Assembly: GCF_004217145.1 (NCBI RefSeq)
Contig: NZ_SHKR01000014.1
Coordinates: forward strand, 62,001-126,000
Direction: 5' to 3'
Length of the DNA: 64,000 nucleotides
From: Kribbella rubisoli
GTDB taxonomy: Bacteria > Actinomycetota > Actinomycetes > Propionibacteriales > Kribbellaceae
The notes below the pieces were generated by a model, which was not told the origin of the DNA, made no database searches, and saw only the letters and a list, made by a program, of their open reading frames with translations. This document shows positions 55,455 to 64,000 of the stretch, piece by piece; within the stretch, counting starts at the first letter, position 1; every line of letters starts with the position of its first letter. The position numbers and the translations under genes are program-made.

Positions 55455-56518
55455 CCGGTCACCCATTCCGCGTAGAAGACCCCGAGACCGATCACCACGC
55501 ACAACCCTTGAATGATCCAGAACCGGATGACGATGTTGACCTGTTCCCAGCCGAGCATCTCGAAGTGGTGATGCAGCGGCGCCATCCGGAACAGGCGTTT
55601 GCCCTTGGTGGCCTTGAAGTAGCCGACCTGCAGGATGACCGAAGCGGTGACGATGACGAACAGGCCGCCGAGCAGCAGCACGAGCAGCTCGGTCCGGGTC
55701 ATCACCGCCATACCGGCCAGGGCGCCGCCGAGCGACAGCGAACCGGTGTCGCCCATGAAGATCTTGGCCGGCGAGGCGTTCCACCACAGGAAGCCGAAGA
55801 GCGCACCGGTCAAACACGCGGCGACCACGGCAAGGTCGTGTGGATCTCGGACCTCGTAACACTTGGCGCCGACGCCGTTGGCGGTCGCACAGCTCTGGTT
55901 GAACTGCCAGATGCAGATCAGCGTGTACGCGCCGAACACCATCATCGACGCGCCGGTCGCCAGACCGTCCAGACCGTCGACGAGGTTGACGCCGTTCGAC
56001 ATACCGGCGATCAGCAGCAGGATCCAGATGATCACCAGGATGGCCGGCAGTTCCAGCCAGCCGATGTCGCGGATGAACGAGATGAACGGCGAGGCCGGCC
56101 TCTGCCCGCGCTCGTCCGGGAACTGCAACGCGAGCACCGCGAACACCACCGCGACGAAGGTCTGGCCGGCCAGTTTCGCCTTGCTGCGCAGGCCGAGGCT
56201 GCGCTGCCGGAAGATCTTGATGAAGTCGTCCAGGAAGCCGACCGCGCCCATCCCGGCGAACAGGAACAGCACCAGGATCGCCGAGGCGCTCGGCGGCGTC
56301 ATCGTGAACAGCTTCGCCGCGAAGTACCCGACGATCGTCGCGACGATGAAGACCGTGCCGCCCATGGTCGGCGTACCGCGCTTGATGTGGTGCGAGGTCG
56401 GGCCGTCGGCGCGGATCTCCTGGCCGTAGCCGCGCTTGGCCAGCCATCTGATCGCCCAGCGCGTGCCGATCAGCGTCAGCACCATCGCGACGGCGCCACC
56501 GAACAGGATCGAGATCAC
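55451..56518 (-). CDS. mraY: Phospho-N-acetylmuramoyl-pentapeptide-transferase
   Basis: Moves phospho-MurNAc-pentapeptide to undecaprenyl phosphate, making lipid I. 355 aa with about ten membrane helices. Signatures are [25 protein letters not shown] with the catalytic Asp pair, [35 protein letters not shown] and [14 protein letters not shown] start overlapping the murF stop by four bases. Confidence 0.97.
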   Translation of the reverse strand: MISILFGGAVAMVLTLIGTRWAIRWLAKRGYGQEIRADGPTSHHIKRGTPTMGGTVFIVATIVGYFAAKLFTMTPPSASAILVLFLFAGMGAVGFLDDFIKIFRQRSLGLRSKAKLAGQTFVAVVFAVLALQFPDERGQRPASPFISFIRDIGWLELPAILVIIWILLLIAGMSNGVNLVDGLDGLATGASMMVFGAYTLICIWQFNQSCATANGVGAKCYEVRDPHDLAVVAACLTGALFGFLWWNASPAKIFMGDTGSLSLGGALAGMAVMTRTELLVLLLGGLFVIVTASVILQVGYFKATKGKRLFRMAPLHHHFEMLGWEQVNIVIRFWIIQGLCVVIGLGVFYAEWVTG

Positions 56519-57918
56519 TTGTTGTCCCCCCGGACGTCCTCCACCAATACGTCAGCGAGGCTGCGCAGTTTCGAGCCCTTGGAAGACTTCACCAGTACGA
56601 CGTCCCCCGCGCGCAGCTCGGACCTGAGCAGCTCGAGCGCTTCCGGGATCGTGTCGACGAACGCGGACTCGTTGCCCCACGAGCCTTCCAGCGAGGCGCC
56701 GAGATGGATCGGTTTCGCTCCCTCGCCGACCACGAGCAGCCGGTTCACGTCCAGCCGTACGACGAGACGCCCGATCGCGTCGTGCTCGTCGGCGGAGGTG
56801 TCGCCGAGCTCGAGCATCTCGCCGAGCACCGCCCAGGTCCGGGCACCGCGCGACCGGCCGATGGCGACCAGCGACTTCAGCGCCGCGCGCGTCGAGTCCG
56901 GGTTGGCGTTGAACGCGTCGTTGATGATCGTCACACCATCGGCCCGCTCGGTCAGCTCCATCCGCGCGGCAGAGATGCGGGTGGCGGCGTTCAGGCCCTG
57001 CATGATCTGCTCCGGCGTGAGGCCGATCGCCGACCCGACCGCCGCGGCGGCGAGGGCGTTCGACACGTAGTGCTCGCCGATGAATTGCAGTTGCACGTCG
57101 CCGCTGAAGTCCCCGATGTGCAAGGCGAACGCGGGACGTCCTTCCGCATCGAGCTTGACGCCCTCCGCGCGAATGTCGGCCTCGGCCGCCTCGCCGAAGG
57201 TCAGCACCCGGGCCTGCGTCCGGCTCCGCATCGCGGCGACGCGGTGGTCGTCGGCGTTCAGGATCGCGATGCCGTCGGCCGGCACCGCCTCGATCAGCTC
57301 GGCCTTGGCGATCGCGATGTTGTCCTGGGATCCGAACTCGCCGATGTGCGAGGTGCCGATGTTCAGCACCAGGCCGATGCCCGGCGGCGTGATCGCGGTC
57401 AGGTAGGCGATGTCGCCCCGATGCCGGGTCCCCATCTCGGCGACGAGGTACTTCGTCGCCGCGGTCGCCTGCAGCGCGGTGAGCGGATGCCCGATCTCGT
57501 TGTTGAACGAGCCTTCCGGCGACACGGTCTCGCCGTACGGGCGGATGACCTGGGCGATCAGGTCCTTGGTGCTGGTCTTGCCGGACGAACCGGTGAGTGC
57601 GATCACCTTCAGGTCCGGCAGCTTGCCGACCACGAACCGGGCCAGGTCGCCGAGGGCCCGCTGGGTGTCGTCGACGACGATGCACGGACTCCCCTCGATC
57701 GGCCGGGTGGTCAGCGCGGCGGTGACGCCGGCCGCGGTCGCCGTACCGACGTAGTCGTGCCCGTCGACGCGCTCACCGGGCAGGGCGACGAACAGCCCGC
57801 GCGGTTCGGCGGCTCGCGAATCGATCACCACCGCGCCGTCGACGACGGCCGCGGGCTCGACGCCCACGAGCTCGCCGCGGACGGCGTCGGCGATCTCGCC
57901 GCAACTGACAGGGATCAC
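56515..57918 (-). CDS. murF: UDP-N-acetylmuramoyl-tripeptide--D-alanyl-D-alanine ligase
   Basis: Adds D-Ala-D-Ala to the UDP-MurNAc tripeptide. 467 aa. Key segments are [25 protein letters not shown] (N-terminal domain), the P-loop [38 protein letters not shown] and [19 protein letters not shown] start overlapping the murE stop (GTGA). Confidence 0.97.
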   Translation of the reverse strand: MIPVSCGEIADAVRGELVGVEPAAVVDGAVVIDSRAAEPRGLFVALPGERVDGHDYVGTATAAGVTAALTTRPIEGSPCIVVDDTQRALGDLARFVVGKLPDLKVIALTGSSGKTSTKDLIAQVIRPYGETVSPEGSFNNEIGHPLTALQATAATKYLVAEMGTRHRGDIAYLTAITPPGIGLVLNIGTSHIGEFGSQDNIAIAKAELIEAVPADGIAILNADDHRVAAMRSRTQARVLTFGEAAEADIRAEGVKLDAEGRPAFALHIGDFSGDVQLQFIGEHYVSNALAAAAVGSAIGLTPEQIMQGLNAATRISAARMELTERADGVTIINDAFNANPDSTRAALKSLVAIGRSRGARTWAVLGEMLELGDTSADEHDAIGRLVVRLDVNRLLVVGEGAKPIHLGASLEGSWGNESAFVDTIPEALELLRSELRAGDVVLVKSSKGSKLRSLADVLVEDVRGDNK

Positions 57919-59498
57919 CGGTCTGCCTCCAACAGGTCACGCACGGTTTCGCGGTCGTCGAACGGGTGGATCACACCGCCGACGTCCTGGCCGGTCTCAT
58001 GGCCTTTTCCGAGGACGACGACGGTGTCGCCGGGGCCGGCCAGCTCGATCGCGGACGCGATGGCCTGCCGGCGGTCGCCGATCTCGTGCAGGTCGACGGC
58101 TGGGACCGCCTCCCGCGCACCCTGCACTGCGGCGGCCCGGATCGTCGCCGGGTCCTCGCTGCGCGGGTTGTCGTCGGTCACGATCACCACATCCGCGGTC
58201 CGGGCTGCAGCGGCGCCCATCGCCGGCCGCTTCCACGGGTCGCGGTCACCGCCACAACCGACGACGGCGAACAGCCGGCCCTTGGTCGCGCCACGCGCCG
58301 CCTGCAGCGCCAGCTCGACCGCGTCCGGGGTGTGCGCGTAGTCGACGATCACGGCCAGTCCGTCCTCGCGGGTGAACAGCTCCATCCGCCCGGGCACGGT
58401 CGCCGTACGCAGCCCGGCTGCGATCGCATCAGCGGGTACGCCGGCCTGTCGCAGCATCACGGTCGCGAGCAGAGCATTGGCGATGTTGAACTCGCCCGGA
58501 AGCGCGATCTCCAGCGTCAGCGTCTCGCCCGGCCCTTGAACGTCGAACACCGTCGTGCCGTGCTCGGACTGATGCCGGTTGGCGACAGTCCAATCGGCTT
58601 CGCCCTTGGCCGACACGGTGACAAGCGGTACGACGGTCTGTGCCGCGAGCCTGCGCCCGTACTCGTCGTCGATGGTCACCACCGCGACATCACACCGCTC
58701 CGGGGTGAACAACGAGGCCTTCGCCTGGAAGTAGTCCTCGAACGTCTTGTGGAAGTCCAGATGGTCCTGCGTGAGGTTGGTGAACCCCGCGACCGCGAAC
58801 CGGGCACCGTCGACGCGGCCCAGCGCGAGCGCGTGGCTCGACACCTCCATCGCGCACCACGCGACCGCCTGCTCCCGCATCACCGCGAACAGAGCCTGCA
58901 GGTCGGTGGCCTCCGGAGTGGTCCGGACGCTCTTCACGACCTCGTCGCCAACACGCGTTTGAATCGTCCCGATCAACGCCGCCGGGCCGAGCCCCCGCAG
59001 TACCGCGTCCAGCAGGAAGCTGGTCGTGGTCTTGCCGTTGGTCCCCGTGACTCCGAGCAGCCGCAGCTCACTGGTCGGCTCGCCGTACACACGGGACGCG
59101 ACCGCACCGAGCACGCTGCGCGGGTTGTCGACGACCAGCACCGGCAGACCGCTCGCAGCGGCCCGCTCAGCGCCGGTGGGGTCGGTCAGTACGGCGACGG
59201 CGCCCGCCTGCTGGGCTTTGGCGACGTACTCCGCGCCATGCGTGACGGCACCGGGCAGGGCGGCGTACAGGTCGCCCGGGAGGACAGAGCGCGAGTCGAG
59301 GGTGACGCCGGTGACCGCTGCCGGCGACTCTGCCGGCAGCTGTGTGTGGGCGACGCTCGCGAGGTCGGCGAGGCTGACCGGCACGACGTGCCGTGGCCTG
59401 ATCGCTGCGACCGCGCCGCCTGCGGCGGTAGGGGTGGACACGGGCCCTGAGGCTACCGCTCCGGACCCTGTGACTCCTACCTGACCCTGCGTCACCAT
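57915..59498 (-). CDS. murE: UDP-N-acetylmuramoyl-L-alanyl-D-glutamate--diaminopimelate ligase
   Basis: Adds the third residue of the stem peptide. 527 aa. A Gly/Ala/Val-rich N-terminal extension precedes VTLDSRSVLPGDLYAALPG. The P-loop is [15 protein letters not shown], then AMEVSSHALALGRVDG. The motif DDNPRSEDP contains DNPR, typical of diaminopimelate-adding enzymes rather than lysine-adding ones. It does not separate meso- from LL-DAP. The ATG at 59498 shares one base with the ftsI stop; a GTG directly before it is possible. Confidence 0.96.
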   Translation of the reverse strand: MVTQGQVGVTGSGAVASGPVSTPTAAGGAVAAIRPRHVVPVSLADLASVAHTQLPAESPAAVTGVTLDSRSVLPGDLYAALPGAVTHGAEYVAKAQQAGAVAVLTDPTGAERAAASGLPVLVVDNPRSVLGAVASRVYGEPTSELRLLGVTGTNGKTTTSFLLDAVLRGLGPAALIGTIQTRVGDEVVKSVRTTPEATDLQALFAVMREQAVAWCAMEVSSHALALGRVDGARFAVAGFTNLTQDHLDFHKTFEDYFQAKASLFTPERCDVAVVTIDDEYGRRLAAQTVVPLVTVSAKGEADWTVANRHQSEHGTTVFDVQGPGETLTLEIALPGEFNIANALLATVMLRQAGVPADAIAAGLRTATVPGRMELFTREDGLAVIVDYAHTPDAVELALQAARGATKGRLFAVVGCGGDRDPWKRPAMGAAAARTADVVIVTDDNPRSEDPATIRAAAVQGAREAVPAVDLHEIGDRRQAIASAIELAGPGDTVVVLGKGHETGQDVGGVIHPFDDRETVRDLLEADR

Positions 59499-61693
59499 CA
59501 CCAGGTGATGGGAACGTTGGGCTGCTTTGCTCCGGTCGGCGGGACAACGTACTTCTGCAGCGCGTAGCTCATCACGTCTCGGAACACCGGTCCTCCTTGC
59601 AGGCCACCACCCCGAACGCCGTCACTCGGGTCGTGCAGTACGACGTAAGTAACGAAGCGCGGGTTGTCGGCCGGAGCAAATCCGGCAAAAGAAGTGGCCC
59701 ACTTGCGGTAGCAGCTGCAGGCCGAGTCGACCTCCTGCGCCGTACCGGTCTTGCCGGCCACCAGGTAACCGTCGATCGCGGCCTGCGGCGCCGTGCCCTT
59801 CTTGGCGGTCACCGCCTCCATCATCGTGGCGACCTCCTTGGCGGCCTTCTCGCTCACCACCCGGTGCGGCGCCGCCGTCTGGTTCGGGACCACGGTGCCG
59901 TTCGCGTCGACGTAGTTGCGGACCAGCTTCGGCGGCACGTAGACGCCGCCGTTGGCGACCGTGTTCACCGCGGCCGTCATCTGCACGGCGTTCACCGACA
60001 GGCCCTGGCCGAACGCGACGTTCGACCGGGTGATCTCAGGCCACTCGTCGCCGTCCATCAGCTTGCCGTTGCTCTCGCCGGGGAAGTTCAGGCCGGTCGG
60101 CTGGCCGAACCCGAAGTCGTGCAGGTACTTCACGAACTGCGGGATCCGCATCTGCTGCGCGGCCATGATCGTGCCGACGTTCGACGATTTCGCGACCACA
60201 CCGGCGATGGTCAGGTTCAGCGGGCCGTGGTCCCAGTGGTCCTTGATCTTGCGCCGCTGAACCTCGATGCTGCCCGGCACCCGGAGCTTGGTGTTCAGGT
60301 CGATCAGGCCGGCGTCGGCGAGCGCGGCCATGGTGGCCACCTTCTGCACACTGCCCGGCTCGTAGGTGCGCTCGAGCGCGGGGTTGTTCAGGTCGCTGGG
60401 CTTGTACGGCTTGTTCGGGTCGAAGGTCGGATAGTTGGCCATCGCCAGCAGCTCGCCGGATTTCACGTCCTCGACGATCACCGTGCCGGAGCTGGCCTTG
60501 TACTGCTTGACCGCCTCCTCGATCCGCTTCTCCGCGAAGTACTGCAGATCCCTGTCCAGGGTCAGCTGTACGCCGACGCCGGGCTTCGGCTCCTCGACCG
60601 TGTGGTTCGCGTTCGGGATCTTGTTGCCCTTGGTGTCGACCTCGTACATCGCCTTGCCGTCGTGGCCGGAGAGCTTGTCGTTCAGCCCGTACTCGAGCCC
60701 CGACAGTCCCTTGCCGTCGGCACCCGTCACGCCGACCACGGTCGCGGCGACGCTGCCGTTCGGGTGGCTGCGGATCGGGTCGTCCTCGGTGTACAGCCCG
60801 GCCAGCAGCGGGGCGGCCTGATCCTGCGGTTTGCCCTTGTTCTGCTGGGTGATGGTCGCGTTCGCGGTCTTGATCTCGGCCTGGATCGCGCTCCACGTCG
60901 TCGGCGGCACCTGATGCGCGAGATAGGCGAAGCGGCCCTTCCCGGTCATCGCGGCGACCAGCTTGGCGTACGTCGTAGTCGTGACCTTGGGCGCGATGAT
61001 CGAGGCGAGCTGCTGCGCCACCGGCTTGGTCTGTGTCGGGTCCGCGGTGATCGCGACCGCGTCCTCGGACACGGCCAGCTCGACGCCGTTGCGATCGGTG
61101 ATGGCGCCGCGGGTCGCGTGCAGGATGAACGGCTTGGTGTTCTCCCGGGTCGCAGCCTGCGCGTAGCTGTCCGGGTCCACGCCCTGCAGCAACACCAGCC
61201 GCCCGGCGAACAGCGACAGCACGAACGCCATCACCCCGAACGTCACCCGCAACCGAACCGCCGGCCGCCCCAACCGCAACATCCGGGGCGCCTTCGGCAC
61301 CCTCCGCTTCTTGGGCCGCGGCTGAGGCCGGTTCTGCGGCGGCCTCTTCCTGGCAGCACCCTTCTTCACCGGGCGCTTGGCCGTCTTCTTGGCCGCGCCC
61401 TTCACAGAAGCTTGCTTGCGCGGCGCGGCACCGCCGGGAGCAGGCCGCTTCGCAGCAGCCTTCTTCGCCGGCGCCTTCTTCGCTGCCGCCTTCTTCACCG
61501 GACGGCTCGCTGCCTGCTCCTCCTCGCGGGCCTTGCGGAGGAGGCGGTCCCGGGTGGATTCGGGGCGGGGCGGGGTCGTGCGGACACTGTCCGTAGTGGA
61601 CGGACGACGGGGTTGAGCCTTGCGCGGCGGGTTGTCCCGGCCAGGTGTGGCACCACGCTTGCGTGGCGGCTCGTTACCCCGTCGATCCGTCAT
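59498..61693 (-). CDS. ftsI: Septal class B penicillin-binding protein FtsI (PBP2b/3 type)
   Basis: Transpeptidase of septal peptidoglycan, partner of FtsW. 731 aa. Residues 1-147 are cytoplasmic and strongly basic, with AAKKAPAKK-like repeats at 64-135. One membrane helix follows at 150-168, then the dimerisation domain and the transpeptidase domain with SVQK (SxxK), SSN (SxN) and KTGTAQ (KTG). The tail is far longer than in E. coli FtsI. Start ATG 4 nt after the ftsL stop. Confidence 0.96.
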   Translation of the reverse strand: MTDRRGNEPPRKRGATPGRDNPPRKAQPRRPSTTDSVRTTPPRPESTRDRLLRKAREEEQAASRPVKKAAAKKAPAKKAAAKRPAPGGAAPRKQASVKGAAKKTAKRPVKKGAARKRPPQNRPQPRPKKRRVPKAPRMLRLGRPAVRLRVTFGVMAFVLSLFAGRLVLLQGVDPDSYAQAATRENTKPFILHATRGAITDRNGVELAVSEDAVAITADPTQTKPVAQQLASIIAPKVTTTTYAKLVAAMTGKGRFAYLAHQVPPTTWSAIQAEIKTANATITQQNKGKPQDQAAPLLAGLYTEDDPIRSHPNGSVAATVVGVTGADGKGLSGLEYGLNDKLSGHDGKAMYEVDTKGNKIPNANHTVEEPKPGVGVQLTLDRDLQYFAEKRIEEAVKQYKASSGTVIVEDVKSGELLAMANYPTFDPNKPYKPSDLNNPALERTYEPGSVQKVATMAALADAGLIDLNTKLRVPGSIEVQRRKIKDHWDHGPLNLTIAGVVAKSSNVGTIMAAQQMRIPQFVKYLHDFGFGQPTGLNFPGESNGKLMDGDEWPEITRSNVAFGQGLSVNAVQMTAAVNTVANGGVYVPPKLVRNYVDANGTVVPNQTAAPHRVVSEKAAKEVATMMEAVTAKKGTAPQAAIDGYLVAGKTGTAQEVDSACSCYRKWATSFAGFAPADNPRFVTYVVLHDPSDGVRGGGLQGGPVFRDVMSYALQKYVVPPTGAKQPNVPITW

Positions 61694-61697
61694 CCGA

Positions 61698-62342
61698 TCA
61701 TCCCCGTGTGGTCGTAGCAGGCTTCTTCGTCGTGACCGGCGGCTTCGTCGTCCCGGTCGGCGGCTTCGTCGTACCCGTCGGCGGCTTGGTGGTGCCCGCC
61801 GGCGGCTTGGTGGTGCCCGCCGGCGGCTTCACAGGTGTCTTGGTGGTCGGCGTCACGGGCGTCTTTGTTGTCGGCTTCACAACCGGCGGCTTGGTGGCGG
61901 TGCCGGTCGGCGTACCCGGGCCGAACATCGCCGTACCGGTCCCGGCCTTGCCCTCGGCCGGCACACCGAGCACCCGGCCGTCCGACAGCCGCAGGAACAC
62001 GGGGTTCGGGTTCGGCACCATGCCCATCCGCAGCGCGCGGTCGGACAGGTTCTGCGGCGACTCGAGCGTGCGGACCTGCTTCTCCAGCAGCTCCTGCTGG
62101 TCGCGCAGCTGATCCGCCTGGCTGCTCAGCTTGGTGACCTCGAACGTCCCGCTCTGCAGTTGCGTGTTCAGCAGCAGCAGACCGACCAGTCCGGCGGCCA
62201 GCAGCGACACCACGAAGATGACGAACGGCATCCGCGGCGGCCGGAACGGCGCGCCGTACACCACCCTGAGCCGCGGCTCAGAGCGCTTCTTCGCAGGGAC
62301 AGGCGTCACCCGCGCCTTCTGCGGGCTGAAGACAGTACTCAT
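61698..62342 (-). CDS. ftsL: FtsL-like cell division protein with a Thr-Lys-Pro repeat tail
   Basis: 214 aa. A basic cytoplasmic tail, one membrane helix (about 38-58) and a coiled coil (VTKLSSQADQLRDQQELLEKQVRTLE) match FtsL/DivIC-type septum proteins. The position between rsmH and ftsI supports it. The last 70 residues are not FtsL-like: 7-residue TTKPP(A/T)G repeats predicted outside the membrane. Its ATG shares a base with the rsmH stop. Confidence 0.88.
   Translation of the reverse strand: MSTVFSPQKARVTPVPAKKRSEPRLRVVYGAPFRPPRMPFVIFVVSLLAAGLVGLLLLNTQLQSGTFEVTKLSSQADQLRDQQELLEKQVRTLESPQNLSDRALRMGMVPNPNPVFLRLSDGRVLGVPAEGKAGTGTAMFGPGTPTGTATKPPVVKPTTKTPVTPTTKTPVKPPAGTTKPPAGTTKPPTGTTKPPTGTTKPPVTTKKPATTTRG
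61738..61821. repeat. Four 21-bp tandem repeats inside ftsL
   Basis: Units of 21 bp begin at 61738, 61759, 61780 and 61801; the last two are identical. They encode TTKPP(A/T)G heptapeptides, a site prone to copy-number change between strains. Confidence 0.85.
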
Positions 62343-63307
62343 CAGGCCACCAGTCCCTTCTCCCGGATTCGTGTCGCCGCCCGCACCCGAGCGGACGCGG
62401 CCCGCGGATTCGCCGCGACCTCTTCCTCGGTCGGGCGCTCGGCGCCGCGGGTCAGTAGTTTCAGATAGGGCTCATGTCCGGCCGGGATCACCGGCAGGTC
62501 GTCCGGTACGTCGCTCTTCGTGCCGGCCGCCAATGCCTGCTTGGTGATCCGGTCCTCGAGCGAGTGGTAGCTCATGACCACGATCCGCCCGTGCAACGCC
62601 AGCGCCTGCAGTGCTGCGGGCAGGGCGCGACGCAGTACGTCGAGCTCGCCGTTCACCTCGATCCGCAGCGCCTGGAAGGTCCGCTTCGCAGGGTGTCCCC
62701 CGGTCCGCCGGGCCGCCTGCGGAATCGCGTTCCGCACCAGCTCGGACAGCCGCGCGCTGTTCGTGAACGGTTCGGTCTCCCGCTCGCGCACGATCCGGTC
62801 CGCGATCCGGCGGGCGAACTTCTCCTCGCCGTACTGGAACAGGATCCGGGCCAGGTCGGCCGCGCTGTAGGTGTTGACGATGTCGGCCGCCGTGGTCGGG
62901 CCGGTCGAGTCCATCCGCATGTCCAGCGGCGCGTCCTGCGAGTACGCGAACCCGCGGTCGGCCTCGTCCAGCTGCATCGACGAGACGCCGAGGTCGAACA
63001 GGATCCCGTCGATCGCCGGTACGTCGAGATCCGCGAGTGCGCGCGGAAGCTGGTCGTACACGGCGTGCACGAGCGTGATCCGCTCCTCGTACGGCGCCAG
63101 TCGCTCACCGGCCAGCCGCAGCGCGGCCGGGTCCCGGTCGAAGCCGATCAGCCGGATGTCGGGGAACTCCCGCAGGAACGCCTCGGAGTGACCGCCGAGG
63201 CCGAGGGTCGCGTCGACGAAGACAGCGCCGGGATGCGCGAGTGCCGGCGCCAGCAGCGCGACCACGCGCTCCAGCATCACCGGCACATGCCGCTCCGCAG
63301 CGTTCAT
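62342..63307 (-). CDS. rsmH: 16S rRNA (cytosine(1402)-N4)-methyltransferase
   Basis: SAM enzyme methylating C1402 in the ribosomal P site. 321 aa. [13 protein letters not shown] opens the protein, the SAM motif is [15 protein letters not shown], and [32 protein letters not shown] and [13 protein letters not shown] are family signatures. It follows mraZ after a 230-nt spacer and starts the coupled chain rsmH-ftsL-ftsI-murE. Confidence 0.97.
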   Translation of the reverse strand: MNAAERHVPVMLERVVALLAPALAHPGAVFVDATLGLGGHSEAFLREFPDIRLIGFDRDPAALRLAGERLAPYEERITLVHAVYDQLPRALADLDVPAIDGILFDLGVSSMQLDEADRGFAYSQDAPLDMRMDSTGPTTAADIVNTYSAADLARILFQYGEEKFARRIADRIVRERETEPFTNSARLSELVRNAIPQAARRTGGHPAKRTFQALRIEVNGELDVLRRALPAALQALALHGRIVVMSYHSLEDRITKQALAAGTKSDVPDDLPVIPAGHEPYLKLLTRGAERPTEEEVAANPRAASARVRAATRIREKGLVA

Positions 63308-63373
63308 CTCGACCCTTCCCGTCGCCGCGGGAGCGACCCTGCCCCCGCAGGTCTTGTGTGGTACGTAGACAGC

Positions 63374-63489
63374 ACCGTCCGGTCAGATCGCGGGTACGCC
63401 TCCCGGGGAAGTACCTGATGGCCTTGGCGCCGGGGAAGTGACGCCAACACTGCAGGTCGGAAGTCGGACCCGTGATCTCACCGGACGGT
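63374..63489. repeat. Inverted repeat in the mraZ-rsmH spacer
   Basis: Arms 63374-63389 and 63474-63489 pair over 16 positions with one mismatch, 84 nt apart. The 230-nt spacer (63308-63537) has no gene that I can support. The repeat could be a leader structure or operator for rsmH. Confidence 0.5.
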
Positions 63490-63537
63490 CGGTGTGTCCT
63501 CGCACTCTGTTCAGCTGTCCATCGTTCATCTGTGCAG

Positions 63538-63969
63538 CTAGAAGATGCCTGGCAGCACTTCCTCGGAGAGGTCGGCGAACGCCTGCTCCTGCTCCGCGGA
63601 GTACCGGTTCCAGTTCTCCGTGTTCCAGATCTCCACCCGGTTCATCGCCCCGATGACGACGCAGTCGCGATCCAGTGACGCGTAATCGCGCAGCATCGGT
63701 GGGATGGTGACCCGGCCCTGCTTGTCCGGCATCTCGTTGGAGGCGCCGGCGAACAACATCCGTAGGTAGTCCCGCGCACCCTTGTTGGTGATCGGAGCCT
63801 GCTTCAACTGCTCGGTCAGCTGGACGAACTCACGCTCCGGCCACACGGACAGCGATCGCTCCTGCCCACGTGTGATCACCAGACCGTCGGCCAGCTCGTC
63901 GCGGAACTTCGCCGGCAGGAACAGCCGGCCCTTGTCGTCGAGCTTGGGGAAGTGAGTTCCGAGGAACAC
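63538..63969 (-). CDS. mraZ: Transcriptional regulator MraZ
   Basis: 143 aa with two AbrB-like SpoVT half-domains: [22 protein letters not shown] and [20 protein letters not shown]. MraZ binds repeats upstream of its own gene and represses the dcw operon. Only 31 nt upstream are in the window, so the operator cannot be judged. The GTG start has GGGGAGG just upstream. First gene of the dcw cluster. Confidence 0.96.
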   Translation of the reverse strand: MFLGTHFPKLDDKGRLFLPAKFRDELADGLVITRGQERSLSVWPEREFVQLTEQLKQAPITNKGARDYLRMLFAGASNEMPDKQGRVTIPPMLRDYASLDRDCVVIGAMNRVEIWNTENWNRYSAEQEQAFADLSEEVLPGIF

Positions 63970-64000
63970 GCTCCACCTCCCCGTTGCGGACTCTCCGACT

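Noticed and set aside
54015-56447. An 810-codon frame that looks like a fusion running through mraY into murD
   Set aside because: The upstream part is mraY read in the wrong frame. mraY has its own complete frame and murD starts at 55454 with an ATGA overlap.
61738-61821. CRISPR-like array
   Set aside because: Repeats are contiguous 21-bp units inside a coding frame with no spacers and no cas genes.

Overview
The window is 64 kb of very GC-rich chromosomal DNA from an actinobacterium. The best fit is the Kribbella/Nocardioides side of the Propionibacteriales. This is inferred from gene content, not from a search: Wag31/DivIVA and SepF beside ftsZ, a translational T-box on ileS, a long eukaryote-like IleRS, an IF-2 with a huge Pro/Gly/Ala-rich N-terminus, and many probable leaderless mRNAs. 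Most genes are on the minus strand, so the conserved operons read right to left.

Right end (about 42.6-64 kb): an almost complete dcw cell-wall/division cluster in the order mraZ-rsmH-ftsL-ftsI-murE-murF-mraY-murD-ftsW-murG-murC-ftsQ-ftsZ, then pgeF-yggS-sepF-yggT-wag31. An S41 peptidase with a divergent ArsR-type repressor sits between ftsZ and pgeF. Facing this cluster is ileS (plus strand), preceded by a T-box leader with the specifier codon ATC. Next on the minus strand are a DksA/TraR-like protein, lspA, an RluA-family pseudouridine synthase, a small membrane protein, dnaE, another membrane protein and a DUF3352 protein.

Middle (about 16.5-29.7 kb): mixed accessory and metabolic genes. 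They include an M20 amidohydrolase, two VOC proteins, a LysR/SDR divergent pair, a beta-lactamase-family lipoprotein, a DHFR-like reductase, recQ, an AraC regulator and ilvD. Just downstream of ilvD lies a compact RiPP locus: two related short precursor genes followed directly by an ATP-grasp ligase of the MvdC/MvdD type. This is a graspetide-like (omega-ester or omega-amide peptide) cluster. A MazF/ribbon-helix-helix toxin-antitoxin pair runs into its 3' end. It is the most interesting system in the window.

Left end (1-16.5 kb): hisD-hisC-hisB-hisH, a PhoX-family phosphatase behind a four-unit PHO box, a lipoprotein/DUF4439 pair, and the translation operon rimP-nusA-ylxR(rnpM)-infB-rbfA-truB. 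An LLM oxidoreductase, a sirtuin and a secreted SGNH hydrolase separate truB from a partial ribF at the left edge. I saw no tRNA, rRNA, CRISPR array, insertion sequence or prophage. No gene-free stretch exceeds about 300 bases except the 38801-39272 region, which holds the ileS T-box leader and promoter DNA.
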